DNA of 64,000 nucleotides from assembly GCA_029465975.1 (NCBI GenBank), contig CM055758.1:10238845-10302844 (forward strand), written 5' to 3'. The notes beneath the pieces are model-generated. The model was not told the DNA's origin. It ran no database searches and was given only the letters and a program-made list of their open reading frames with translations. The DNA is from Dallia pectoralis (taxonomy: Eukaryota; Chordata; Actinopteri; Esociformes; Umbridae). The position numbers were made by a program, and so were the translations under genes. Position 1 is the first letter of the stretch. Each line of letters begins with the position of its first letter. This document shows positions 34,928 through 45,556 of this stretch, in pieces.

Positions 34928-37900
34928 ATGGGTCGCTCCTCCAAAGACAAACGAGACATCTATTACCGTTTAGCCAAGGAGGAGGGCTGGAGGGCCAGGA
35001 GTGCCTTTAAATTATTGCAGCTGGATGAAGAATTTGGCCTCTTCAAAGGCAAGAAACCACTTGGGATACCTTTTCTGACCATGGTTGTAGGGTGTCACCC
35101 TAGCTCCGCACCAGACTGTAATTTCTTTTTTCCATGAGTATTGTAACAGGGTGGTGTAATTCAGGTCTACTTGTCAAGGCGATACAGAAAACCATTTCAC
35201 ACTTTATCCCCCAGGTGGCAGCAAACAACAAGTCTTGTTTTGACTTCACTCCCTTCTATAGCTGTAAGCCAATGTAATAGTCACAAAGCCTGATTCCAAT
35301 CTCCAGCAGATGATGTTATTGTGTGGTTACAGGTTAAGGTCACACTAGCATCTATTTTGTAATTAGATGGATCTTATAAATCCATGCCTTAAATGGAGAA
35401 TGAGTAGGGTAAATGTTTATTCTATTGTTCATTTGTTATCCTAATTTCTATATGATATTGTAATGATCCATTTCTCACGTCCAGATGTGAAGAGGGCGGT
35501 GGACCTCTGTGCTGCCCCAGGCAGTTGGAGCCAGGTCCTCAGCCGGAAACTCCGGTATGTCTCACTCATCAAACCATTACAGTAAAGCTGCCATTTCTTA
35601 GTTTCCTTTTTAACAGTGTCTTATAACGCTCTTTATTTTAAAGGGGAAAGGATGTGAAAATGGATCTGGGTGAGGAGGTGAAGATTGTGGCAGTGGACCT
35701 CCAGGCCATGGCTCCTCTCCCTGGGGTGACACAGATCCAGGGCGACATCACGAAGGTGAGCGACACAAGAACCTCGTAAAAGGTTCTTCTCAAACGTCAT
35801 TCACAATGTTGTTGCTTGCCTCAAGTTAGTAACATTTTTTATAATCTGTTGAAATGTTGTCCTAGCTGGAGTGTAATGTCGCACATTATACACTATACGC
35901 TATTTCAGAAATCCGGTATGCCATTGTAGAAATACAAGACAATAGCATGGCTGACAGTAGCCTGGCTAACACCAGCTCTCGTGTAGTCAGCTGGGTTGTG
36001 ACTGTCCCGGTCCATATTGACACTGCCTGGTTTTGGATTTGGACCAGCTGTTCTGTTGAGAATGGTTGCTATAGACTACATGCTCTGTTCTGGAACACAT
36101 TCTCTGAAAAGGAAGTGTGAGTCATCAGTGGCATAGGACAGGCATTGGTGAATGTTTTTAGTTTGCATTCACCCATTTGCTGAGGGAGGGATTTGAATCA
36201 GTCTAAATATGTATTTCCACAATTCTGGTGGGTCCAAAATATCTGTGCTGCTTTTTAGGGGTGTGCGATATGACGATATTTAATCGTGGACTATTAAAAT
36301 GTCTCCACGATTCACTTTTTCGGAAATATCGTAGAATCCCGCTCCAGTGCACGTTCAATTAGATGCAGATCTATGGTGTTTTTTCAGCTACGTAACAACA
36401 TGCAATGCGCGGCGCAAAAAAAAGAGAAAGGCCTACGTTTATAAAGAAATATATGTTTTACTAAATAAACAGAACGAAAATATAAAACGAAATTGATTAA
36501 TGTATCTACCGGGTAACAGCAGAATATACCCGACCGTGACCAATATACAAACTGTGTTGTAAAATACGTCTTTCATTGTCTACAGTGCCTTAGTTACTGG
36601 ACTGTAATTACTATAGGCTAATACATTTTACAAATGTAAATGATCGAATTATACACTGTAGCCTAATGTTTTTATTTCAAGAGTCTGTGTTGCAATATAT
36701 ACGGCCAATCATGCGCAAATCATTTGATTGCGCGTCGCTTGTGATCTAAAATGTTTTAGCATTTATTACATCAAAATAGGACATACTGTTTGATGGATTT
36801 TCATTTATTCGATCTTTAGAAATTTAAATATCATAGCCTGTGCATTTTAAAATCATGGTTTTAATTTAAGACAATAAATAGGCTACATACTATTTAAGTA
36901 AAATGTTTTACTTGATAATTCATCTCATCTCCAACCGCTTATCCGGGGTCGGGTCGCGGGGGTAGCCGCTCTAGCAGGGGACCCCAAACTTCCCTTTCCC
37001 GGGCAACATTGATAATTCATAATTCATTTAATTCAGGATGATAACACAGTAGATCATCTGATGCTGTAGATGGATGGCAGGTTACTTAGTGAATGGATGG
37101 TGAAGCTGCGGATGAGAATGAAGGTGCTTCTTTGCACAATTGCACTTCCATTAAATATACACGTGATTAAAATATGCTACTTTAACATTTTTTCCCTTTT
37201 GTGTTTTGTTACCTTGTATCGCTATATTTTTTAAATGGAGATATAATTTGCTTGTATTGCAGCTCAGTAATTTGCAAAATAGTCTTAAAAAGCAACATGA
37301 TAAAGAATCGTGATAAAATCGTGAATCGTGATTTTTCCTGAAAAAATCGTTATATGATATTTTCCCATATCGCCCACCCCTACTGCTTTTAGATTTCTAC
37401 GGCCCAGGAGATCATCAGACATTTTGAAGGACAGCCTGCAGATCTGGTGGTGTGTGATGGAGCACCAGACGGTGAGTGTCGTCTTCACTAGATGTTTCTG
37501 TCCACTTGCATGTAGCGGCATAGTTGCTGTTACTGGAGACACCGGGATTTGGTCTCTATCGGTAATTTAATGTGTTTGTTTACCTGCTGTGATTTCTTTG
37601 GTTTGTTTCCTCAGTTACCGGACTCCATGATGTGGATGAGTACATCCAGGCTCAGCTCCTATTGGCTGTAAGTATCACACTTTGTTCCCAAATGACTACC
37701 AATAAAACTAGTCTGTTATCTGTTCAATGAGTATCCACTTCACTGTCCCCTCACAGGCTCTAAACATCACTACTCATGTCTTGAAACCTGGGGGAACATT
37801 TGTTGCAAAGGTGGGCTGCATTTTGAACTCTATTTGGTGGTTTCAAAAAGATTTAAGTAGCCTATTAATATGAATGATTTGTTTTTTGATGTTTCTTGTC

Positions 37901-38693
37901 TAGATATTCCGGGGGAAAGACGTGACCCTCTTGTATTCCCAGCTGAAGATCTTTTTCAGCGGCGTAACCTGTGCGAAGCCCCGGAGCAGTAGAAACTCAA
38001 GCATAGGTGAGTTAGAGACCCTCCGTGGTTATGGGCGGAGTCCATTTACTGGCGGTTTTGACAGAACGCTGATCCATTGGTTAATGAGGTGTTAGAAGGC
38101 ATGTTCCTCTCTCCCCCTTTCAGAGGCGTTTGTGGTGTGTCTGAATTACTCTCCTCCAGAAGGATATGTGCCCAACATGTCCAACCCTCTACTGGATCAT
38201 TCATATGGTAATTTATCAGCGTACAATACCTACTGTGTTCAATAAGCCAAGTAGTGCACTCTGGAAATAACTGTAGTACTTCCGTTGGTTCCTGGTTCAT
38301 GTTTCAGATGTCGATTTTAACCAATTAGAGGGCCCGAACCGCATCATAGTTCCTTTCCTGGCCTGTGGGGACCTGAGCTCCTTTGACTCAGACCGGACCT
38401 ATCCCCTCCAGGTACTGATCATGTGACACAGTGATGTTGGCTCAAATTGGTGTAGGCACCGGAAACCTTCATTCTGTTTTTCCTCCCAGCTGGATGCCGG
38501 TGAGGAGTACCACTACACCCCCCCAACACAGCCTCCCATTCAACCACCCTACGAACAGGCCTGCCACCTCCGGAAGAACAACCTATTGGCCAAGGAGGAC
38601 TCCCCCGCTCTCCCTGTAGAAGCTTTTTCAGCTATGGAACTGTCATCCAGTCAGGGAGACGAGACGACAGGGAGTCCATGTTCAGGCGTTTAA
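34928..38693 (+). CDS. ftsj1: FtsJ1/TRM7 tRNA 2'-O-ribose methyltransferase, ten coding exons
   Basis: Encodes the SAM-dependent enzyme that 2'-O-methylates the anticodon loop (positions 32 and 34) of certain tRNAs, acting in the cytoplasm with partner proteins (known for TRM7/FTSJ1). Exons: 34928-35048, 35485-35554, 35644-35755, 37393-37471, 37615-37667, 37757-37810, 37904-38006, 38124-38207, 38308-38411, 38490-38693. They splice in frame to 327 residues (human 329). Seen are the K-D-K-E tetrad K28 (SAFKLL), D123 (VVCDGAPD), K163 (FVAKIF) and E198 (NSSIEAF), and the SAM loop [11 protein letters not shown] (47-57). Coding intron 1 starts with GC. Intron 3 contains an 1127-bp hAT-type insertion ending ten bases before exon 4. 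No inactivating change is visible. Confidence 0.95.
35049..35050 (+). other. GC splice donor of ftsj1 coding intron 1
   Basis: Exon 1 must end at CAAAG to join in phase with GATGTGAAG of exon 2. The intron then begins GCAAGA, which matches the consensus of GC-AG introns. No GT at a nearby position keeps the conserved [11 protein letters not shown] reading. Confidence 0.85.
36256..37382. mobile_element. hAT-type element inside ftsj1 intron 3
   Basis: Ends TAGGGGTG...CACCCCTA with longer imperfect inverted ends (GTGCGATATG / CATATCGCCCAC). It is flanked by a perfect 8-bp duplication CTGCTTTT (36248-36255 and 37383-37390). The duplication length and TAGGGG ends fit hAT. No transposase frame is present, so it is non-autonomous. 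A second, smaller insertion is nested in it. Confidence 0.9.
36924..37008 (+). mobile_element. 85-bp retroelement fragment nested in the hAT element
   Basis: Contains CCGCTTATCCGGGGTCGGGT, a GC-rich motif common in teleost non-LTR elements. It is flanked by a 12-bp direct repeat TTGATAATTCAT (36912-36923 and 37009-37020). The target duplication supports retroposition of a truncated copy. Confidence 0.75.
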
Positions 38694-39072
38694 TATTGGT
38701 TGGTTGTTTTGCAACATTTCTCTATGGTCTTTTATTGCTGTCCCTTAATCATGCTTTAAATCCATCAGGCCATAATTGCATTCGTGCCATCGTCTGTGTG
38801 CGTCTTCACGATAATGTATGAAAACGTGTTAGCTGACCCCATTATTTGGTTAACCGGTATGTTCAGTACTTACCCATGCGCTGGAACATCTGGCATGCAT
38901 CACCAGTGTTGTGGTTTAGGATGGAGATGAATACATGATGACCTTTTGGAATGACAAGACTATTTTGGAATTACATTTTTCCCCGCACCCCATTCAGATT
39001 TTGAATTCATTACATTTTGTATATTGTATCAGTATCTTGTTTTTAATTTGTGTGTTTTGCTTTTACGTCTAA

Positions 39073-39078
39073 AATAAA
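39073..39078 (+). terminator. Polyadenylation signal of ftsj1
   Basis: AATAAA 380 bp after the ftsj1 stop, in CTAAAATAAATCG. It is the first canonical signal downstream. Confidence 0.65.
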
Positions 39079-39079
39079 T

Positions 39080-40003
39080 CGAAAGTCATTTTTATTGGAC
39101 ATGCGTACATGTTGTAGACATTTTGACAGCTGTTTTGCCAAACTTTGGTTGAGTTTTATCATTCATTACTGTTAAACCAAAGAGAGTTTTTTTCAGTTTT
39201 CTTTATATATGGTTCCTATACTTAACACATGTTGCAGGTATATAACTGTTTGAAGGACTGGACCAAAGTTATTGCACAGTCTATTGGAGACAACATGACT
39301 ACTGCAGGAAGTGTTTTGTTGTAATCATTGGGTTTACAGTTACAGCAGTTACTACAGCAACTTCTTTTTAACACAACAATTGCACAATTACAGTAGGCGT
39401 TGCACAATTCAAAAATGTTTATATAACGCTACTGTAATCTTGTGTGTTGTAATGTCTCGATTGCCTTGCTTACCAACGTAGAGTTAGTATTTGATGAAAG
39501 AATATTTCGCGGCCATTACATCTTTGCTCTGGAAATGTGAGATGGAGAATATGATGGAGAGCAATATCTGTGCAACATCGATTTGGTTCATCGTTTTTTA
39601 CATTTGTGTCCATATTAGGTATTATTTTTTCAACCCTTTAAAAGTAAAGTGTAGGTTAAACTAAGGGTATATTGTCGAGTTACCACATACCCCTAAATTG
39701 TCTAATTGCTATTAGAAACCAGAAGAGTGTGAAGTGATGTTATGTAATACTGTTGGTATGCATTTTTTTAAAGCTTTTATCATTCGGCGTATCAGAGTAG
39801 TTTGAATCCTGAATGTTGATTGGCGGATACTGCTTTAATTGTGTTGGCAACTAGTGTATAAGAGTTCGGGGTTTGTGGTTTCAAACAAAATGTTTGTATT
39901 TCTGTTTTTGTATTCCTGTGGTCTATATAGTTTGTGCATATTTGTCAACCCAAAAAGCAGTTTGCTGCAATTAATGTTAATATTGAACAAAATACTGCAG
40001 TCT
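39080..40003. other. Intergenic downstream of ftsj1
   Basis: AT-rich, nothing recognised. Confidence 0.5.
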
Positions 40004-40011
40004 CCTGCCCT

Positions 40012-41397
40012 TAGGGTGACCACCTGCTAATAAGCCCAAGGGGGGGACAAGGGGTATGTTTCTGAGGGACAATGTGGGACACAGCCTGGCGCGGCGGTGC
40101 CCCCAACCCACGGGCAGATTCACTGATTTCTAGCACATACCACCTTAAATTACATCATATTCCCCGCCATGTGCGATTGAGAAGGACGTTTTGCATAGGT
40201 CACAAAAAGCCCTCTCGGTATCCCCCTCAGGGGCGATTCTAGGGTCAGAGCTTTAGGGGTGCTGAGCACCCAATGAGCCCCACTGCCACCACCCACCCAC
40301 TTTTCACACAAAAACAAAAATGTCTATTGAAAAATAACAATAATTTGAACATTGGTTCAATTTACTCAAAAATCCAGTTTTTTTTTTAAAACCTTTCAGA
40401 GCACCAGCTTATTGTGAGAGTTCACGCAACATATTTCTTAATATTAGCTACTGCATGTGGAATTTTACAATTAAAATGTTGAAGTTTAGCTGAAAATAAA
40501 AGTTAAAAAAATATTTCAAACGGATGAGACAGCTGGTATGGGGAATTGAACCTGGGTCCGGTGGCTTCACAGCCAAGAGCTGCAACCCACTACTCCAAAG
40601 AGGGATATTGCAAAAAAAAAACAGGTGATGACTGCGTTTGTGGCGGGTGGTGGGCCGGCTGTCCTGGAGTACCGGCCGTTCTGTAATTCTCTAGATCACA
40701 CAGATGGCCCTGGCACCCACTACACAGGTTCGCACTACACAGGTAAGCAGTTTATTTGTCGCGCTGCTGTTTTTCTTTCACGCTCTAACAGTTAATTAAC
40801 AGAACTGCATGCGTCTTTCAGAAGAACATTATAACCGGCGTTACTTCTCTTATTATAAACACTTATTATAGGTGTACCATGGTGATTCAGGATACTGACT
40901 CCAGTACTCACCGATATGGTAAAAGGTGTGACACAGCTTTGGAGCAACTTAGTTGATTGACAACACTACATAACGGGTTGTCACTCTGCGTGTGTTTCAC
41001 GCTGGATGCGGTTCGTGCTGAGCGGTGCAGGTAGAGGACAAGTAGAAGAGGAGAGGACGACACCATTTGCTAAGCGGGGGTGTTTTTCATACTTAAAACA
41101 TACATTTTAAATTACATAGATTTTACCAGTGTGTCTGGTATGCACGTGCGTGGCTGCGTGCGCTGTCATGACAACGAAAAAGTTTTCAGCAGTTCAACTG
41201 AGGGGTGGGTGTGGCAACAGTAGCGTGCTGAACTGTCAAGTGATGTTCGTTTGGCTGCCTGGGCTCGAGGATATATTATAGAGCGACCAACTTTTGAGCG
41301 AGCATTGATTACGCGTAACACGGGATTACGCGGGACGCATGAATTGGACTTCAAACGCTGTGTGCGCACGCGCTACGCGGGACGGGTGGTCACCCTA
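40012..41397. mobile_element. hAT-type element with perfect 8-bp target duplication
   Basis: Perfect 13-bp inverted ends TAGGGTGACCACC / GGTGGTCACCCTA are flanked by CCTGCCCT on both sides (40004-40011 and 41398-41405). The element is 1386 bp with no transposase frame. Internally, 40230-40290 resembles the end of another DNA element (CAGGGGCGATTCTAGGGTCA), and 40533-40605 is tRNA-like, so it is probably composite. Confidence 0.9.
40533..40605 (-). repeat. tRNA-like (SINE head or tRNA pseudogene) segment
   Basis: On the minus strand an A-box-like TGGAGTAGTGGGT (40586-40598) and a B-box-like GGTTCAATTCC (40542-40552) are spaced as in a tRNA. Arm pairing is incomplete, so it is not called a functional tRNA. 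Confidence 0.5.
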
Positions 41398-41405
41398 CCT
41401 GCCCT

Positions 41406-43220
41406 GGTCGTGGAAGAGTTAAATGCCCCTGACGCACATGTCAATTGATAAAAAGGCAACGTTTTTGCTTTATCCTTATTTGGTGGATAAACACTTAGAA
41501 ACCACTTGGTGGCGATATTAAGTCAGGTTCTGGAACAGCTCTTCCTGCGGTTTTTTTCTCATTACTGTCATAATTCTGCAGTTTTCACTTGGATTCCATC
41601 AGCTAGCTTTTTGCGTGCCGATGCGTGCTTTTTTAAAAGGCATACCGTTACTGAAGGCTGTGGGCAAACATCAGGACTGCATTTTTTATTTAGTTATGTC
41701 CCTGGCAGAATAACTGCTATATTATTCAGAAAATGTTCAATAGGGGGCAGTATTATATATGTTCTTTAATCCATATACACTATAACATGTATTGTCACAG
41801 TGATATTGATATTTCTGAGAGATATTATATTTTTTGAATATGTTATAGTGAAATCCTGTCAGGCTTACACAGGTGTCTATCTGTCTGTGTTCTATCCAAC
41901 GTTGCTTTTGTACTGAACATACAATAATGCCCATACATTTCTGAGGCAATTGGAACCATATTGGAGTGTGAACACGTTTTTAGCGTTTATTGCCTTCAGT
42001 TAAAGGCTTATCGTCAGTCAAAACAGTCCAATGCTGTCAATCAAAACAAAAAAAAATGTATTTCCAGAGTGGCTGCTGGATTTCCTTCTGTTTTGAATGT
42101 GTTTGAGAACTGTTATAAAACTCACATGGAAATATGACAAATCTGCTAAGTGTATACATAGTACCTATGTTTACTTAGCTTTTTATATGGAAAACCAAAG
42201 TTGACTGTCTAAAATCATACTTTATAATTCCTAAATCAAACCCTTTCCCAAATTATAATTCTAACTTTTATCTAAATAATCTAACATGTCTACTTAAACC
42301 TAACCTAGCCCTAATCCTAGTCCTAAACCTAACTACTAATGCCTAACCCTAATTCTATCGCCAAAATGCATTATTTTCTGATTTAAACACAGTTTGGGGA
42401 AAACATTTTTAAATGGATACATGGCAATAGGAGGTCTTATTCCATTAAGACCTCACTCCTATCCCCACAGCACATGCTCTATTTATTTATTTATTGAAAA
42501 CCATTATATTCCTTAATCCATGTGACGGATCATGTGACGCATCCCCTTTTCCCACAGACAAATAACAACATGTAGATAATGGAAACCAATATTAACAATA
42601 ATTCTCAAGAAAACCAACATGTGCTATGGGGAACCGCAAAAGTGTTTATGGACCCAGGCGCTGTTTAAACTGCCACAGATGTAGCCATTTCCAATCAGCA
42701 CGGACACCCCTCCCATCTCCTATCGCCCCACATCTTCCTGCAATCTTCTTACAAAAAACCCCAGTTGGAACATTTCCCTAAACTTCGTTTCACTGCTTTT
42801 CAGCATACCGTCTTTGTCTCTGCGGGTCCCAAATGATAAAATATTTTCAATTGGTTTAGGTAGGAAATGCGTAACACGCTTGAGGTGTTCATGATTTCAA
42901 TGTGTGTTTACTATACACAGAATGTATTTAATGCATTGTGCAGGAAAGTTATGGCAAGGTAATGCAATTTTGTAATTTCAGTTTTAGATGGGGCAGATAT
43001 ATTGACTTATGGCAACAGTAAACAAATAGGCTCTCTTGAGGCTTTGCGCCTTGAACAAAATAATCTTATTTCTGAAGAAGTAGTAAAGAGTTTCACATCA
43101 TATTAGTGAAATTACTGTGTTCATGGTCTGAATACGAGTTACAACATATAGCGTTTAGCGTACGTTTAGTGTGACATGAAACAGTGATGGTAAGATAGAC
43201 GAGACAGAGATTCTCTGTGA
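41406..43220. other. Intergenic, degenerate CCTAA-rich patch
   Basis: AT-rich sequence. At 42294-42355 a run of CCTAACC/CCCTAAT/CCTAAA-like hexamers is interspersed with other bases. No exon is recognised. Confidence 0.5.
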
Positions 43221-43222
43221 CA

Positions 43223-43620
43223 ACTAATACAGTGAACAGGTACGGTTGGTTGCTTGTTTCCCTCTGTCTTTCTCTATATCCCCCTTGCATCTAATGCAGT
43301 GAACAGGTACGGTTGGTTGCTTGTTTCCCTCTGTCTTTCTCTATATCCCCCTTGCATCTAATGCAGTGAACAGGTCAGTTGGTTGCTTGTTTCCCTCTGT
43401 CTTTCTCTATGTCCTTCTTGCATCTAATGCAGTGAACAGGTACGGTTGGTTGCTTGTTTCCCTCTGTCTTTCTCTATATCCCCCTTGCATCTAATGCAGT
43501 GAACAGGTACGGTTGGTTGCTCGTTTCCCTCTGTCTTTCTCTATGTCCTGCTTGCATCTAATGCAGTGAACAGGTACAGTTGTTTGCTCGTTTCCCTCTG
43601 TCTTTCTCTATATCCTCCTC
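43223..43620. repeat. ~67-bp tandem array, six copies
   Basis: Direct units beginning CTAATGCAGTGAACAGGTAC and containing GGTTGGTTGCTTGTTTCCCT, then CTGTCTTTCTCTATATCC. Copies are 65-67 bp and 90-100% alike by eye. Confidence 0.93.
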
Positions 43621-44700
43621 TCTCATGCTCTGGTGCTTTTAAATCTCCCGAATTACTGCATCAACAGCCCTGCATGAGTCCTCTTGACACTGCCTGATGA
43701 CGAGAGGGGGGGAGGAAGACGAGGACCGAGTGAGACAGAGAAACAGCCAGAGTGACCGACAGAGAGACATATAGCAGCCAGGCAAAGAGATATACTAGAG
43801 AGAAACAGAGATGGGGGGGGGGCGGCAACGTGCATGCAATGGTAATGAAACATGTATGTTTTTGATGTTTTTTCCTGGTCAATTGCAGACTGTAAAACAT
43901 AATGGAACGAGCACGTGTGGGAACACATATCACTTCTGGTCTGAATGTATGTCAACAAATAACTGAATGAAATACAGACCAAACAATGACATAATGTACA
44001 ATACCCAAAGATGGACAGCGTATAGGGAAAAGCCAGGCCGAGGGTGTATATATTTGGCTGAGGGTATGTATGTTTGGTTAAACAACAATAAGTCAACGAA
44101 TGCCTCATTGCAAGAATGCTGGCATTATATTTGTACAACTGTGGGAAAAGAAAGCAATACATGACAGAAAATATTTGAGGAAACAATTGCATTGTACAGA
44201 CATGGTTCTCAGCAGCCTAGTCAGTTATGTAGAGCGGCTGATGATGGAAAGAGAGATGAGAAAGAAATTACACACAGAGAGAGAGAGGGAGATTGAGGGA
44301 GAGAGAGAGAGGGTTGAAAAGAGAGGGTGGGAGAGAGAGGGAGAGGGGGAAGAGAGAGAGGGGGGAGAGAGAGGGTGGGAGGGAGAGGGAGAAGGAGAGA
44401 GCGCGCTTTGCACCAGGATCCTCGCCGTGGTAAGTGTTGACTGCGTGACTGGTCTGTTCTGGGTACCGGGAGGAGGGGGGGGGAGGGAGGAAACTCAGTG
44501 CAACGCAGCCGGACTGAATGAGCAGCAGCACCAGTAGCACCAGTAGCATCTCCTCTGGGGCTTCTGCGGGCTCAGTCACTAGAGCACTGCGCTCCCGCTC
44601 ACACACGCACACGCACACACACAGGCGCTCCCGGCGCCACCGTCTCACACACGCAGTGGCAGCCGTCGTCGGAGCCGGGGCTGGGGCAGGGACCGCTACC
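43621..44700. other. Upstream region of the unnamed gene, GA-rich and CpG-rich
   Basis: Holds a GA-rich tract (44265-44400), then GC-rich sequence with many CpGs (44400-44740), including a CACACGCACAC run at 44601-44623. A CpG-island promoter is likely. A donor-like CCGTG/GTAAGT at 44430 could mark an alternative upstream exon. Confidence 0.5.
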
Positions 44701-44741
44701 GTGAAGACCGGAGGAGGTACGGAGAACGCAGCCGCTGCACC

Positions 44742-44867
44742 ATGGCGCAAGCCGCCAAGCAGCTGCGCAAGAACAAGGATCTAGCGGAGCTCGCAGCGCA
44801 GGAGCTGAAGGATAAGGAGGAGGAGAAGAACAAGAAGAGGAATCGCTCCAGGGACCGCAGACGCAAG
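44742..44867 (+). CDS. First coding exon of an unidentified gene
   Basis: A perfect Kozak context CACCATGG opens a 42-codon frame that ends exactly at a strong donor, CGCAAG/GTATGC, in phase 0. The peptide starts MAQAAKQLRKNK, continues with an Ala/Glu/Leu helix (DLAELAAQELKDKEEEK) and ends in a basic Arg/Lys-rich segment (NKKRNRSRDRRRK). It is highly charged and probably helical, and could be a coiled coil or a nuclear/RNA-binding or lipid-binding N terminus. I do not recognise the family. The preceding 300 bp are CpG-rich, as for a promoter. No second exon is recognisable to the right end of the window, so the first intron would exceed 19 kb; such long introns and this kind of short basic first exon are common in neuronal genes, but that is inference. 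Confidence 0.65.
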
Positions 44868-45503
44868 GTATGCTGTGTCTGAGGATGAGACGGGTTCTCC
44901 CATCTCTCAGCTCTCTTCAAATGGGTTATTCCACTCAACCTGTCTTCCCCCGTCATTGCACAGGGTCCCGTTTTGCATGTCTAACACACATAGAGCCACA
45001 CACATGCAGTCTCTGTTTTTTAAACGGTGATGCTGCAGATGCTCATGCATTGGTTGTTGGTGTGCATTGGTTGTTGGTGTGCATTGGTGGTTGGCAGCTG
45101 GTGCTGACGAGAGCGATGCGCCAGGGTCTCTGGTATGAAACGAGCCACTGACTAGTCTGTCCTCCAGCCTCCATCTCCCTGGGAAAGGTGTCGCGCTCTG
45201 TACTCTACTCTCTCCATTATGTCATATCTCTTGCAGAGGGGAGTCACGGAGGGGCTGGGGCGTGTTGGGAGGCATGGAGGGATCCTCTCTGTCTCTCTCA
45301 ACCCCTCCCGTCCGCCATCCTCCAGGCTGTGTCGTTATGTGTCGGGCTGCTGCTGCTGCTGCTGGCAGGGTTTTATGTGTTACCCTTTTAGGCTTCATTG
45401 TTTCCCCTGCTGTGGACCTGCTGTAGCATGTGTCACACATATCTATGCTGCTTTTTACAGGCACTGTCCTATTACTCTGATAGAGATTGTTCATCCATGC
45501 CTG

Positions 45504-45556
<53 letters not shown>

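Noticed and set aside
34928..35137. 69-codon single-exon protein
   Set aside because: It is ftsj1 coding exon 1 read into its GC-AG intron; the conserved protein continues in exon 2 at 35485.
40533..40605. Functional tRNA gene
   Set aside because: A and B boxes are present, but arm pairing is poor and it lies inside a transposon.
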